This document shows, in pieces, positions 1 through 8,337 of a stretch of DNA of 64,000 bases. The notes under the pieces were generated by a model. The model made no database searches. It saw only the letters and a list, made by a program, of their open reading frames with translations, and was not told the origin of the DNA. This DNA is from Flavobacteriales bacterium. GTDB taxonomy: Bacteria > Bacteroidota > Bacteroidia > CAIKAF01. Position 1 is the stretch's first letter, and each line of letters begins with the position of its first letter. The stretch lies in contig JAGYKD010000003.1 of assembly GCA_018401695.1 (NCBI GenBank), positions 248,001 to 312,000 on the forward strand, written 5' to 3'. The position numbers and the translations under genes are program-made.

Positions 1-62
1 CCGCACATGCCCATGCAGTGCAAACTACCGGCAAGTCCAAGTATAGGGGCCGTTAGGAGCAT
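1..62 (-). CDS. Sulfite exporter TauE/SafE-like membrane protein (N-terminal fragment)
   Basis: Only the first 20 codons are in the window; the gene runs off the left edge. The fragment reads MLLTAPILGLAGSLHCMGMC, with a hydrophobic start followed by the G-S-x-H-C-x-G-M-C signature that opens the SafE/UreH-like branch of the TauE/SafE membrane family. In many Bacteroidota a gene of this type closes the cbb3 oxidase operon and is thought to help copper or haem maturation; that role is inferred here from position. The start ATG lies one base after the ccoH stop codon (TAAGATG), so the two are very probably co-transcribed. The rest of the protein cannot be judged. Confidence 0.8.
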   Translation of the reverse strand, partial: MLLTAPILGLAGSLHCMGMC

Positions 63-63
63 C

Positions 64-492
64 TTAAATGGTTATTTCGCTTTGGAAAGCAGCCGCTTTC
101 CCCTCCACTTCCCAGTCTAATTTTATGGTCCATTGTCCGACTGGTGCCTCGTTCATAGATACCATCAGCTGGTTACCTTCGGTTCTGAAAAACAAGTCTT
201 CTTTGGAATTACTGGCCCTGTATAGGTGGCAGTTGAAGCCTTGGTCGGGAAGGGTTTTGCTAAACCAAACTTCCAGCCTTCGAGATTCTTGATTGAAGGA
301 AATTGAGGGCTTATGGCGCTCTTTTAATCCCTGCTTTAAGGCTTCCATTTGCTCGCCATAGCGTACCTCCTGCTCGTAATAATTTTCAACCACAAGATCT
401 ACTTGGGCGTGCTTAACCACGATACCTACCATGGTGGCCATAAACGCCACAAAAAATACCAATACAAGTACAATTCCTTTTCCCCAGTTCAT
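64..492 (-). CDS. ccoH: FixH/CcoH family cbb3 oxidase assembly protein
   Basis: A 142-residue protein with one N-terminal membrane segment (about residues 6-26) and a periplasmic domain. The family signature is visible just after the membrane span: DLVVENYYEQEVRYGEQM, the usual 'D-L-V-x-x-x-Y-Y-E...Y' pattern of FixH. CcoH is a membrane assembly factor that stays bound to cbb3 oxidase and stabilises CcoP in other bacteria. It lies six bases after the ccoG stop and one base before the SafE-like gene, inside the ccoS-to-ccoH operon. Length and topology are normal for the Bacteroidota form. I am confident of the family; the exact function is taken from homologues. Confidence 0.9.
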   Translation of the reverse strand: MNWGKGIVLVLVFFVAFMATMVGIVVKHAQVDLVVENYYEQEVRYGEQMEALKQGLKERHKPSISFNQESRRLEVWFSKTLPDQGFNCHLYRASNSKEDLFFRTEGNQLMVSMNEAPVGQWTIKLDWEVEGKAAAFQSEITI

Positions 493-498
493 AACTTC

Positions 499-1884
499 TT
501 ATTTAAATACCATTGGGCCGGCAAAATCAATGGCCAAATGTTGGCTTTCACCGCCCGCTTGTAAAGTAAAGGAAAGTGGCGTGGTGTGTCCTTTTAGGTC
601 TTTGGGAGCTACCGTAACCATAAAAATCAAATCCCTTTTTTCGCTTCCCCCCAACCATTGGGTGCCTCCTCCGGCCAATTCGAGGCCGACAAAGGAGTCA
701 TCCGGATTCAAAGTAAGGGGAATGGAGTCTCTGGTTTTATTGATTACCTGCAATTTATACAGGTTTTGAATGTTGCCTTCTTGAGTGGTAGTGTACAATT
801 TACCGGGAATTTTGGTAATGGTAGCTTCAACCGCAGACCTTGTGGCCAATAAAACTACAAATATGCCCACCAAAACAGATAAAACGCCGGTATATCCCCA
901 TTTTCGGGCATCCATTTTCGGTTTGGTTCCGTGGGTTATACTTTGTTGAGAGCCATAGCGTACCAAGCCTTCGGGTTTGCCCACTTTGCGCATGATATCG
1001 TCGCAGGCATCTATGCAGGCGGTACAATTGACGCAATCCAATTGTATGCCGTTTCGAATATCAATTCCTGTTGGGCAACTGGCCACACATTTAAAACAAT
1101 TGACGCAATCGCCGGAACCTTCTTTTTTCCCTCGGGGTTCTCCTCGGCTTTCGTCATAAATGACATGGAACGTGTCCGGAGTAATGAGTGCACCTTGCAA
1201 ACGACCGTAGGGACAAATGATGGTGCAAGCAATTTCGCGCAATTGAGAAAACACCAAATAAAAAACCGACGAAAAGGCCAAAAGGGCAATAAAACCACTT
1301 AAATGAGCAGCCGGGCCCTCCCAAACAATCCGTTTCATTTCATCCATGCCCACAATATATGCCATGGCCGTGTGGCCTATGGCTAATGAAATGGCTATGA
1401 ATAGGAAATGCTTAAGGCCTTTGCGCCATGCCTTATCAACATCCCAAGACCTTTTGTTCAACAGCTTTTGCTGACTGGCATTTCCTTCAATGGCGTATTC
1501 AATTTTGCGAAACACCATTTCCATAAACAGCGTTTGCGGGCAAGCCCAACCGCACCAAATGCGGCCAAAGGCAACCGTAAATAAAATGATGAACACAAAG
1601 AAGATAAGCGCAGCAAGGAGCAAATAAATAGTATCCTGTGGCCAAAAAATAACCCCGAACAAAATAAACTTTCGCTCCAAGAAATTTAAAAGGAAAAAGG
1701 GCTCCCCATTGACCCGAAACAGGGGCATGGCGAAAAAAAAGCTGAGCAATATGCCGGTAACCCACACCCTTCTTTTGTGCCATTTGCCGGAAGGTTTAAG
1801 GGGGTACAGCCATTTTCTCTTCCCGTCTTCGGTTACATTGGGAAGCAGGGAGCGATAGTCTTCGGCGTGTTCCAGAAAGTCCAT
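499..1884 (-). CDS. ccoG: CcoG, cytochrome c oxidase accessory ferredoxin-type protein
   Basis: A 461-residue polyferredoxin of the FixG/RdxA/CcoG family, which reduces copper for delivery to cbb3 oxidase in characterised bacteria. Several membrane segments lie between residues 40 and 210. The motif CGWACPQ is at 111-117, ICPYGRLQG at about 223-231, and two ferredoxin clusters follow: C260-x2-C263-x2-C266-x3-C270-P and C284-x2-C287-x2-C290-x3-C294, which should hold two [4Fe-4S] centres. Another membrane span at about 330-348 leads into a C-terminal immunoglobulin-like domain rich in beta strands. It sits seven bases after ccoP and six before ccoH. Nothing is missing from the family pattern. 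Confidence 0.95.
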   Translation of the reverse strand: MDFLEHAEDYRSLLPNVTEDGKRKWLYPLKPSGKWHKRRVWVTGILLSFFFAMPLFRVNGEPFFLLNFLERKFILFGVIFWPQDTIYLLLAALIFFVFIILFTVAFGRIWCGWACPQTLFMEMVFRKIEYAIEGNASQQKLLNKRSWDVDKAWRKGLKHFLFIAISLAIGHTAMAYIVGMDEMKRIVWEGPAAHLSGFIALLAFSSVFYLVFSQLREIACTIICPYGRLQGALITPDTFHVIYDESRGEPRGKKEGSGDCVNCFKCVASCPTGIDIRNGIQLDCVNCTACIDACDDIMRKVGKPEGLVRYGSQQSITHGTKPKMDARKWGYTGVLSVLVGIFVVLLATRSAVEATITKIPGKLYTTTQEGNIQNLYKLQVINKTRDSIPLTLNPDDSFVGLELAGGGTQWLGGSEKRDLIFMVTVAPKDLKGHTTPLSFTLQAGGESQHLAIDFAGPMVFK

Positions 1885-1891
1885 GGGTGTC

Positions 1892-2848
1892 TTATTGAGT
1901 TTGAGCTACCATAGACTCCTCGGTTACTTCCAGGGTGTCGGTGCTTTGCTTTGTGCTGTCTTGGCTTTGCGTTTCCTCCCCGGTCCATAGTTCCCCTTGA
2001 GGCTCCAAGGCATCGGGTGGATTGGTGCCTTCTAAGGTCAAAACAAATGAGGCAATGTTTCTAATTTCTCCGGGAGACATTTGGTCGTTCCAAGGAATCA
2101 TTCCTTTTTCAGGAACACCATAACTAATGGTTCTAAAAACGTTTCTAATTCCTCCCCCATGCAACCAATACAGGTCAGTAAGGTTGGGACCTGACCCTCC
2201 TTCTCCCAAGTTTCCATGGCAGGCTGCGCAATTGTCCAAAAACAATTGTTTTCCTTCGGCTAAGTCTTTGGGGTCATCGGAAAGGGTTACGTTTTCTTCG
2301 CTCATGGCATCGGCCATCTTTTTACGCCATGCATCTTTTATGGCATTGCCTTTTTCCATTTCGGCAGCATATTCTTCGTATTGGGTAGGGCCATACCCCA
2401 ACACCTGATACCAGGCCATGTAAATAACAGCAAAGGCAATGGTGCCCACAAACATCCATTTGAGCCAGGGCGGCATGCCATTATCCATTTCGTGTATGCC
2501 ATCGTAGGAGTGATCTTCCATAATCAAATCTTCCTCCATTTCGATGGGCTTTAGGCCAACGACTCTTTTTCGGTACCAGTCCATTAAGGTCATAGGTTCC
2601 GGCAAAGGCTCAAGTCCTTGGTTTTTCCGCTCCAAATTTTGCAAAGCTCGAATCTCGGTCCGAATTAGCCTCACCTGAGCCACCGCCAAAAGCACCAGCA
2701 CTAAGCCCAAGCTTACCAGCATGAGCAACACCAAATCATCCATGCCTATGCCGGTGGAGGCAACAGAAGCAGGTTCAGTGGAAGCTTCTTGCCCAATCAA
2801 TAAGGAGGGTAGGGCAGAAAGGAAAAGAAAATGCACAAACTTTTTCAT
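1892..2848 (-). CDS. ccoP: Cytochrome c subunit CcoP of cbb3 oxidase (single haem)
   Basis: A 318-residue membrane-anchored cytochrome c that feeds electrons to the cbb3 oxidase. The order is a signal-like N-terminus (1-20), a first membrane span at about 37-58, the CcoP N-terminal domain with its span at about 129-150 (after MPPWLKW), then one cytochrome c domain with CAACHG at 207-212 and the probable axial Met250 in KGMIPW. Proteobacterial CcoP has two CxxCH motifs; only one is present here, which is usual in Bacteroidota. The extra N-terminal span could also be a fused CcoQ-like segment, although a separate ccoQ lies directly upstream. The acidic, Gln-rich tail after residue 290 looks disordered. 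Confidence 0.93.
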   Translation of the reverse strand: MKKFVHFLFLSALPSLLIGQEASTEPASVASTGIGMDDLVLLMLVSLGLVLVLLAVAQVRLIRTEIRALQNLERKNQGLEPLPEPMTLMDWYRKRVVGLKPIEMEEDLIMEDHSYDGIHEMDNGMPPWLKWMFVGTIAFAVIYMAWYQVLGYGPTQYEEYAAEMEKGNAIKDAWRKKMADAMSEENVTLSDDPKDLAEGKQLFLDNCAACHGNLGEGGSGPNLTDLYWLHGGGIRNVFRTISYGVPEKGMIPWNDQMSPGEIRNIASFVLTLEGTNPPDALEPQGELWTGEETQSQDSTKQSTDTLEVTEESMVAQTQ

Positions 2849-2858
2849 GTCGCAGGTT

Positions 2859-3032
2859 TCAAAATTCGTTGGTTTCGTCCTCCAAGGGAATGTTTTTCTT
2901 TCGGTTCATTTCTTCCTTTTTGGCACGTAAAACATACCATCCAAGGCCTAAAAAGAAAAGAAAGAATATACTTAAGGATATGATGGGGTATACCTCAATA
3001 TTGGGTATGCTCCGGGCTACTTCTTTTATCAT
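2859..3032 (-). CDS. ccoQ: CcoQ-like small subunit of cbb3 oxidase
   Basis: A 57-residue reading frame in the gap between ccoNO and ccoP. Its ATG overlaps the ccoNO stop by four bases (ATGA) and its TGA lies 10 bases before the ccoP start. It has one membrane segment (about residues 15-35, rich in I, F and L, ending GLGWYVLRAKK) followed by a basic then acidic tail (ending LEDETNEF). This is the size, topology and position of CcoQ/FixQ, which stabilises the CcoP-CcoNO core. Sequence similarity in this family is weak, so the call rests on position, coupling and shape. Confidence 0.82.
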   Translation of the reverse strand: MIKEVARSIPNIEVYPIISLSIFFLFFLGLGWYVLRAKKEEMNRKKNIPLEDETNEF

Positions 3033-5152
3033 GGCTTTGTGTTTGAAGCAGTTTCTGATACTTTAATATCGGTGCCTAAGCGCTGCAAATAGGCTATGAG
3101 AGCTATAATTTCTCGATTGGCGGGTACCTCAATCTTTTGCTTCATCAAATTGGTGGCAATCGAATCGGCCTGGCGGCTCAAGTCGGCATTGGCTCGTTCA
3201 GCATATCCTTCCGGATAAGGAACGCCCAACTTCTGAAGGGTTTTAATCCGTGTGGCGGTTACGGAGGTATCCAATTCGTTTTCTACCAACCAAGGGTATC
3301 TTGGCATTATGGAACCTGTACTTGTACTGGTGGGATCCAGCATGTGGTTAAAGTGCCACCCGTCGGGATATTTTCCTCCTACCCGGTGTAAGTCAGGACC
3401 GGTGCGCTTAGAACCCCACAAAAAGGGTCGGTCATACACAAATTCGCCCGCCTTGGAATATTCTCCGTAGCGCTCGGTTTCGCTTCGGAAGGGCCGAATC
3501 ATTTGACTGTGGCATCCTACACAGCCCTCGCGTATGTATATGTCTCGGCCATGCAGCTCTAGCGCAGTATATGGCTTTACGCTTTCAATGGTAGGTACGT
3601 TGGATTTGATCAGAAAGGCCGGTACAAATTCTATGACTCCGCCAATCAATATGGCCAAAAAGGTCATTACCGTAAAGAAAACTGGCTTGCGCTCCCATAC
3701 ACGGTGCCAAAACTCTTTGCCACCGCTGCGCATAGGTGCCAAGGCAGGAGCAGAGGCCTCTTCTTCGGCCACAAATTTGCCGGAGTAGGCCGTCTTAACC
3801 AAATTATATACCATTAGGAAAACTCCTATCAAGTAAAGACTACCCCCAATACTCCGCACCATGTGCAAATCCAAAATTTGATTGGTGGTTTCCAAAAAGC
3901 TGTAGGCCAATTGACCGCTTTGCTCAAAGTTCTTCCACATCAAACCTTGCGTAACTGCTGCAGTATACATGGGCAAAGCGTAAAATATAATGCCCATGGT
4001 GCCAATCCAAAAGTGCCAGTTGGCCAAACTTTTGGAGTACAACTTGGTGTTCCACATTTTGGGAACCAACCAGTACAGCATACCAAAGGTCAGGAAGCCG
4101 TTCCAGCCTAAGGCCCCCACGTGTACGTGGGCCACAATCCAGTCGGTAAAGTGGGCTAAGGCATTCACCTCTTTGAGCGAAAGTAGAGGGCCTTCCAAAG
4201 TCGCCATACCGTAAGCGGTAACAGCTACTACCATGAATTTCAAAACCGGATTTTCCCGGACGCGATCCCAGGCGCCACGCAGGGTGAGTAATCCATTGAC
4301 CATACCTCCCCAGGAGGGAGCAATAAGCATTATAGAAAACGCGGTGCCCAAGGCCTGCGCCCATCCCGGCAAAGCAGTATAGAGCAAGTGGTGCGGACCC
4401 GCCCAGATGTAAATAAAAATCAAGGCCCAAAAGTGAACAATGGAGAGTTTGTAGGAGTATACCGGCCGCTCTGCCGCTTTGGGCAAGAAATAATACATAA
4501 GCCCCAAAAAGGGAGTGGTTAAGAAAAAGGCTACCGCATTGTGCCCATACCACCACTGCACCAAGGCATCTTGCACACCGGCATACAGCGAATAACTTTT
4601 CATACCGTCGGCCGGCAGGGCAAGGCTGTTTACCACATGAAGCACCGCAACGGTCACAAAAGAGGCCAGATAAAACCAAATGGCCACATACATGTGACGC
4701 ACCCGGCGCTTTATCATGGTCATGATCATGTTAATGCCAAAGGCCAACCAAACCAAAGTAATGGCAATGTCTATCGGCCACTCCAATTCGGCATACTCTT
4801 TTGAACTGGTATAGCCCAGAGGTAGGGTTATGGCTGCCGATAAAATAATGAGCTGCCAACCCCAAAAGTTAAACCAACTCAAAAACTTACTCCACATCGC
4901 CGCCTTAAGCAACCGGGGCATGGAATAATAAATGCCGGTAAAAATGGCGTTCCCTACAAAGGCAAAAATTACCGCATTGGTGTGCAGGGGACGAATGCGG
5001 CCAAAGGTGGTAAAGGAGGTGTCCATATTGGCCGGTACCCACCACAGCTGAAAAGCCGCAAGCAAGCCCACCAGCATGCCCACAACGCCCCACACAACAG
5101 TGGCAATTAAAAAGGCCTTGACAATTTTGTTGTCGTACTTAAAGTGCTCCAT
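3029..5152 (-). CDS. ccoNO: Fused CcoN-CcoO, catalytic and monohaem subunits of cbb3 oxidase
   Basis: A 707-residue fusion. Residues 1 to about 455 are CcoN, the haem-copper core, with twelve membrane spans expected. Visible ligand regions are RPLHTNAV (His57), WWYGHNAV (His204, copper B), GPHHLLYTALP (His254/255), HVHVGALGWNG (His342/344) and DLHMVRSIGG (His430). After a short linker with a membrane span (about 488-512), CcoO follows, with GRDIYIREGCVGCHSQ giving one c-type haem at 544-548 and the GSIMPRYPWL motif that carries its axial Met. Fusion of N and O is a known Bacteroidota arrangement. The start overlaps the ccoS end by 14 bases and the stop overlaps ccoQ by four, so translation is probably coupled. 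It reduces oxygen at low concentration. Confidence 0.96.
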   Translation of the reverse strand: MEHFKYDNKIVKAFLIATVVWGVVGMLVGLLAAFQLWWVPANMDTSFTTFGRIRPLHTNAVIFAFVGNAIFTGIYYSMPRLLKAAMWSKFLSWFNFWGWQLIILSAAITLPLGYTSSKEYAELEWPIDIAITLVWLAFGINMIMTMIKRRVRHMYVAIWFYLASFVTVAVLHVVNSLALPADGMKSYSLYAGVQDALVQWWYGHNAVAFFLTTPFLGLMYYFLPKAAERPVYSYKLSIVHFWALIFIYIWAGPHHLLYTALPGWAQALGTAFSIMLIAPSWGGMVNGLLTLRGAWDRVRENPVLKFMVVAVTAYGMATLEGPLLSLKEVNALAHFTDWIVAHVHVGALGWNGFLTFGMLYWLVPKMWNTKLYSKSLANWHFWIGTMGIIFYALPMYTAAVTQGLMWKNFEQSGQLAYSFLETTNQILDLHMVRSIGGSLYLIGVFLMVYNLVKTAYSGKFVAEEEASAPALAPMRSGGKEFWHRVWERKPVFFTVMTFLAILIGGVIEFVPAFLIKSNVPTIESVKPYTALELHGRDIYIREGCVGCHSQMIRPFRSETERYGEYSKAGEFVYDRPFLWGSKRTGPDLHRVGGKYPDGWHFNHMLDPTSTSTGSIMPRYPWLVENELDTSVTATRIKTLQKLGVPYPEGYAERANADLSRQADSIATNLMKQKIEVPANREIIALIAYLQRLGTDIKVSETASNTKP

Positions 5153-5324
5153 GGTTTTTTGATTCCGATTGTTTGCTTTGGGTCACCCCATCCTCCTGCA
5201 GCATGCGCAAAGCCGGAGTTTGCGTGTCCTCAAATTGACCTTTTTTTACCGCCGAAAAAAACAGCCACAAAAAAAGACCTGCAACACACAAACTAATTCC
5301 AATCAATACAAGCAATACGTGCAT
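5139..5324 (-). CDS. ccoS: CcoS, cbb3-type oxidase assembly protein
   Basis: A small membrane protein (61 residues from this ATG). One membrane span (about 2-24) is followed by the family signature: AVKKGQFEDTQTPALRMLQED, matching the 'A-x-x-x-G-Q-F-D-D-L-x-T-P-A-x-R-x-L' pattern of CcoS. CcoS is needed to insert haem and copper into CcoN. An in-frame GTG at 5354 would add ten residues, but it lies on top of the likely -7 promoter element (5345-5352), so the ATG at 5324 is preferred. It is the first gene of the ccoS-ccoNO-ccoQ-ccoP-ccoG-ccoH operon. Confidence 0.9.
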   Translation of the reverse strand: MHVLLVLIGISLCVAGLFLWLFFSAVKKGQFEDTQTPALRMLQEDGVTQSKQSESKNHGAL

Positions 5325-5344
5325 ATAATGGGCATTGAACACTC

Positions 5345-5387
5345 CAAAGGTCACCTTCTTTCTAGGCTTCAGGTATGAGCCACGTCA
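5345..5387 (-). promoter_or_regulatory. Crp/Fnr-type promoter of the ccoS-ccoNOQPGH operon
   Basis: On the minus strand a TGA-N6-TCA site (5376-5387, centre 5381.5) precedes GACCTTTG (5352 down to 5345), one base off the Bacteroidota -7 consensus TAnnTTTG. The site centre is 29.5 bp upstream of the first base of the -7 element. That would place it near -41.5, where class II Crp/Fnr activators bind. The same spacing occurs upstream of ccoI and of the gene at 9121. No good -33 element is present, as expected for an activator-dependent promoter. Confidence 0.65.
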
Positions 5388-5479
5388 GGGCAAAAAATGA
5401 TATTTCTCATGTTTTGCGCAAGGGCTTTATTAACAGTTTTTTAGAAAGCCGTTTGGACTGATTTTGGACTGTTTTTTTT

Positions 5480-5630
5480 GGGGCGCCGGGCGGGCCCTTG
5501 CCTTTACTCCAAAGCCCAAAGGCCTTATGCCCCTAAGCCGCCCGAGAGCTTCCTGTGGTCGCTTCGGCCGGCCAAGGGGCATTGGGCCTTTGGGCTTTGG
5601 GGTACCGGCGCGGTCCCTGCGCCTGCATCC
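5480..5630 (+). repeat. GC-rich intergenic stem-loop element A
   Basis: Starts GGGGCGCCGGGCGGGCCC and ends near CGGTCCCTGCGCC. Two 25-base arms, 5509-5533 and 5576-5600, pair with only two mismatches and enclose a 42-base loop rich in CG. It begins straight after a run of eight T and fills the gap between the ccoI stop and the ccoS promoter, so on the minus strand a ccoI transcript would run through a strong hairpin and then eight A. It is one of nine GC-rich intergenic elements in this window (see the elements at 8114, 16753, 19447, 30423, 38279, 38567, 52015 and 55738). Confidence 0.7.
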
Positions 5631-5635
5631 TCCGT

Positions 5636-8020
5636 TTATAGATTGCAGCTGTTTTTTTGACTTGTTCTAGCTATCCACCACGTCCGACTTATAGCCCAGG
5701 CTACAACCGTTAAACTGCTTATGGGCATTAGAATCGCCGCAATTACCGGGTGCAACCATCCGGCCAAGGCAACCCCTACACCTATGGTATTGTAAAGAAT
5801 ACTTAAGGTAAAACACTCTTTTATTATACGTGTAGTTGCTCTACTTAAGCGCAATATGTCGGGAAAGTCGGCTAAGTTTCCCGCCTCTAGAATGGCATCG
5901 CAGGCCGGAAAAAATCCATTCACTGTACCCGTTACCGCCACCCCAATATCGGCTTTTTTTAAGGCCGGGGCGTCGTTTAAACCATCGCCCAAAAAGCAGA
6001 CCTTGGCCCCCTGTTTTTGCACCTGTTCAATGGCTATTACTTTATCTTCGGGTTGTTGCCTAAACAGCAGTTGGGCGTTTGGCCCGGTCCATTTCCCCAA
6101 GGTTTCGGCTTCGCCTTCGTGGTCTCCACTAAGGATGCACAAGGCATGGCTTTTTCCCAACTTTTGCAACATGCCTTGCACCCCCGGTCGATATTGATTC
6201 TGAAAATGAAATCCCCCCAACACACCTTCGGGGCTTGCCAAAAGGGTTCGGCCTGTGCGCCAAGGGTCGGCCGGATGTTGGCTTACCCAGGCATAATGTC
6301 CCAGTTTCCAACCATCCTTGGTTTGCAATCCTTTTCCCGGTATTTCTTCTAAGGCTATGCCATTATGCGTTGCTATGTTTTGGCTTTCCAACCAATGTTT
6401 AATGGCCAAACTCACCGGATGCCGCGATTGCGAAACCATAGAAGCAAGCTGGTGCAGGGCCTCACCGGATAGCGGCTCACCCTTCCATAGCACTTTACCG
6501 GTTTTTCCTTCGGTTAGGGTACCGGTTTTGTCAAAAACCAGGGTTTGCGCATGCGCCAACTGCTCCAAAACCTTGGGTTCGCGCACAAAAAAACGGCGAC
6601 GGGCCAGCAGGCGGGCCATATTGCCCGTAGCAAATGGGGCGCTTAAGGCCAAAGCACAAGGACAAGCAATAATGAGGATAGAGCTTACAATTTCAAGCCA
6701 ACGGTCGGGCGATCGGAAATACCAAAAAATGCCCCCACCCAGGGCTACCAACAATACGGCCAAAATAAACCAGCCGGCTAAGGTATCGGTTAAGCCTTTG
6801 CCCTGAGCTTTAAGGGCATCTTGGGTGCCCTTGTTCCAAAGTCCTTTGAGGTAGCTTTGGTCGGCCCTTTGTTCCAATTGTATGTCAAAAACCTGACCGG
6901 CATTGCGTGCTCCGGCAAAAACCGGCGTTTGGGCATCCACCGAAAGGGCTTCACTTTCTCCGGTTACAAAACTGTAGTCCAAGGAGGCTTTGGGGCTAAG
7001 CAAAGTGCCGTCGGCAGGCACCAAATCGCCCGGAAATAAGCGCAGCTTATCTCCCTTTTTTAGTTGACTAACCGGTCGTTCTACCTCGGAATCGCCTTCA
7101 AGGGCCACGGCCGAAAGCGGGAGGTAAGCGGCCGGGTCCCGATCAAACCTAAGCGAATGAAATATGCGTGCCTGGTACCATTTGGCAAGCAATAGAAAGA
7201 AAATAAGACCGGCCAAGCTGTCGGCATAGCCCGGGCCGGTTTGGGTCAGGATGTCCCAGGCCGTGCGAATAAAAAGCACCAACATGCCTAATGCCAGAGG
7301 GATATCAATATGTACTTGTCGGTTTTTTATGGCCAACCAAGCTGTTTTGAGGTAATCGGCTCCGGAAAAAAACAGCAAAGGCAGGCAAAAAGCCAGGTTT
7401 AAGTATTGAAAACTCTGATAAAGCAAAGGGTCTTCGGATTCGGTAAAGCCTAAATATTCCGGAAAACTCAAGAGCATCACATTCCCTAAGGAAAACCCGG
7501 CCACGCCCAGCTGTTGTATTAAGGTATGGTTGCCTATAGCTTTTTTGCTGTTTTGTGCCTGGTCGGGTTGGGGTGGATAGCCAATGCTGCTGAGTAATAG
7601 GGCGAGTTCGGAGGCTTTGATGGCCTTGGGGTTTACCCAAAGGTCTATGGTTCGGTTGCTTAAATTGGCTTCTGCGGATAGGATTCCGGGGTGCAATTCG
7701 GGAAGTCGGTCAAGCAACCAAATGCACGAAGCGCAATGCATGCCGGGGAGATACCAGCGGGCACGTGCTTTATCTTCTTGCCTAAATTTCCAAACCGAGT
7801 TTAGGTGCTCCGGGGCATCCATCCAGGCAAAACGGGCCTTTTCGGGGCGGTTGGAGGAGCGCTCCGGAAGGGAATAATAGGCTTCTAAACCGCTGTGATG
7901 CAGCATATGGTATACCTCGGCGCAGGCTGTGCAACAAAAAAGTTCTTTTTCTTTTTGGACCGGGCTAGCACCAATAGGGTCGCCACAATGAAGACAGGGT
8001 TGTTCGGGCGCATGCTCCAT
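5636..8020 (-). CDS. ccoI: Copper-translocating P-type ATPase of the CcoI/FixI type
   Basis: A 794-residue P1B-type ATPase (from the ATG at 8020) that exports copper for cbb3 oxidase assembly. The N-terminus has a cysteine-rich zinc-ribbon-like segment (PCLHCGD...FCCTACAEVYHML) typical of CcoI, then a heavy-metal domain with GMHCASC. The membrane core carries the CPC metal site in IIACPCALALSAP. The phosphorylation motif is DKTGTLTEGKTG and the hinge GDGLNDAPALKKADIG. An in-frame TTG at 8050 would add ten residues but lies upstream of the likely -7 element at 8026-8033. The gene has its own promoter and is followed by GC-rich element A, so it is probably a separate unit from ccoS-ccoH although both serve the same oxidase. 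Confidence 0.95.
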   Translation of the reverse strand: MEHAPEQPCLHCGDPIGASPVQKEKELFCCTACAEVYHMLHHSGLEAYYSLPERSSNRPEKARFAWMDAPEHLNSVWKFRQEDKARARWYLPGMHCASCIWLLDRLPELHPGILSAEANLSNRTIDLWVNPKAIKASELALLLSSIGYPPQPDQAQNSKKAIGNHTLIQQLGVAGFSLGNVMLLSFPEYLGFTESEDPLLYQSFQYLNLAFCLPLLFFSGADYLKTAWLAIKNRQVHIDIPLALGMLVLFIRTAWDILTQTGPGYADSLAGLIFFLLLAKWYQARIFHSLRFDRDPAAYLPLSAVALEGDSEVERPVSQLKKGDKLRLFPGDLVPADGTLLSPKASLDYSFVTGESEALSVDAQTPVFAGARNAGQVFDIQLEQRADQSYLKGLWNKGTQDALKAQGKGLTDTLAGWFILAVLLVALGGGIFWYFRSPDRWLEIVSSILIIACPCALALSAPFATGNMARLLARRRFFVREPKVLEQLAHAQTLVFDKTGTLTEGKTGKVLWKGEPLSGEALHQLASMVSQSRHPVSLAIKHWLESQNIATHNGIALEEIPGKGLQTKDGWKLGHYAWVSQHPADPWRTGRTLLASPEGVLGGFHFQNQYRPGVQGMLQKLGKSHALCILSGDHEGEAETLGKWTGPNAQLLFRQQPEDKVIAIEQVQKQGAKVCFLGDGLNDAPALKKADIGVAVTGTVNGFFPACDAILEAGNLADFPDILRLSRATTRIIKECFTLSILYNTIGVGVALAGWLHPVIAAILMPISSLTVVAWAISRTWWIARTSQKNSCNL

Positions 8021-8025
8021 GGGGT

Positions 8026-8068
8026 CAAATGTCAGGATTTGGAGGTTCAAAAAGCATGATTTTGGTCA
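8026..8068 (-). promoter_or_regulatory. Crp/Fnr-type promoter of ccoI
   Basis: On the minus strand a TGA-N6-TCA site (8057-8068, centre 8062.5) lies in an extended palindrome, CATGA-N6-TCATG. It is followed by GACATTTG (8033 down to 8026), one base off TAnnTTTG. Centre to first base of the -7 element is 29.5 bp, identical to the ccoS promoter. The ATG at 8020 is six bases past the -7 element, giving a very short or absent leader. Confidence 0.68.
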
Positions 8069-8113
8069 TGCTGTGCAAAAGAAGGTCAACCACAGGAAGC
8101 TGCCTATGGAAGA

Positions 8114-8260
8114 CCGGGCCAGGGACAGCAGCGGCAGCCCGGAGGAGCCGGCCTTTGCTAGGGCGCAGCGGCCGGGCGGAGCGCAGCAAGCCCCGGGGGC
8201 TGCTTGCCCTAGCATAGGCCGGAGCCGAGGACTATAGCGGATGGCCCGTTTGGCCCCCAG
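8114..8260 (-). repeat. GC-rich intergenic stem-loop element B
   Basis: Lies between the divergent ccoI and Crp/Fnr genes. Arms 8148-8164 and 8206-8222 (17 bases each) pair with one mismatch. Read on the minus strand it contains GGCCATCCGCTATAG and a core of the form CGGGGCTTGC-x3-GCTCCGCCCGG. The core is shared with the element at 52015-52160, where the flanking helix has a different sequence but still pairs. Apparent open frames through it are products of high GC content, not genes. Confidence 0.7.
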
Positions 8261-8282
8261 AACGTTCAAATATCATTTATAC

Positions 8283-8313
8283 TTGCAAGCTTCCAACCGA
8301 AGTGCTACATTTA
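8283..8313 (+). promoter_or_regulatory. Probable promoter of the Crp/Fnr gene at 8338
   Basis: TTG at 8283-8285, a 20-base spacer, then TACATTTA at 8306-8313 (one base off TAnnTTTG). Transcription would start near 8320, which favours the ATG at 8338 over the GTG at 8302. Confidence 0.45.
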
Positions 8314-8337
8314 CCCCGAGCGCAACAACAACCTATT

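Noticed and set aside
3924-4679. A 251-codon open frame on the minus strand inside ccoNO
   Set aside because: It lies in another frame of a clearly conserved gene, is Cys/Gly-rich with no family pattern, and is a shadow of the real frame.
5464-5670. Open frames of 60-68 codons across GC-rich element A
   Set aside because: High GC removes stop codons; the frames are not shared between copies of the element and have no start context.
8019-8269. Open frames of 60-72 codons on both strands across element B
   Set aside because: Same reason as element A; they also overlap the ccoI promoter region.
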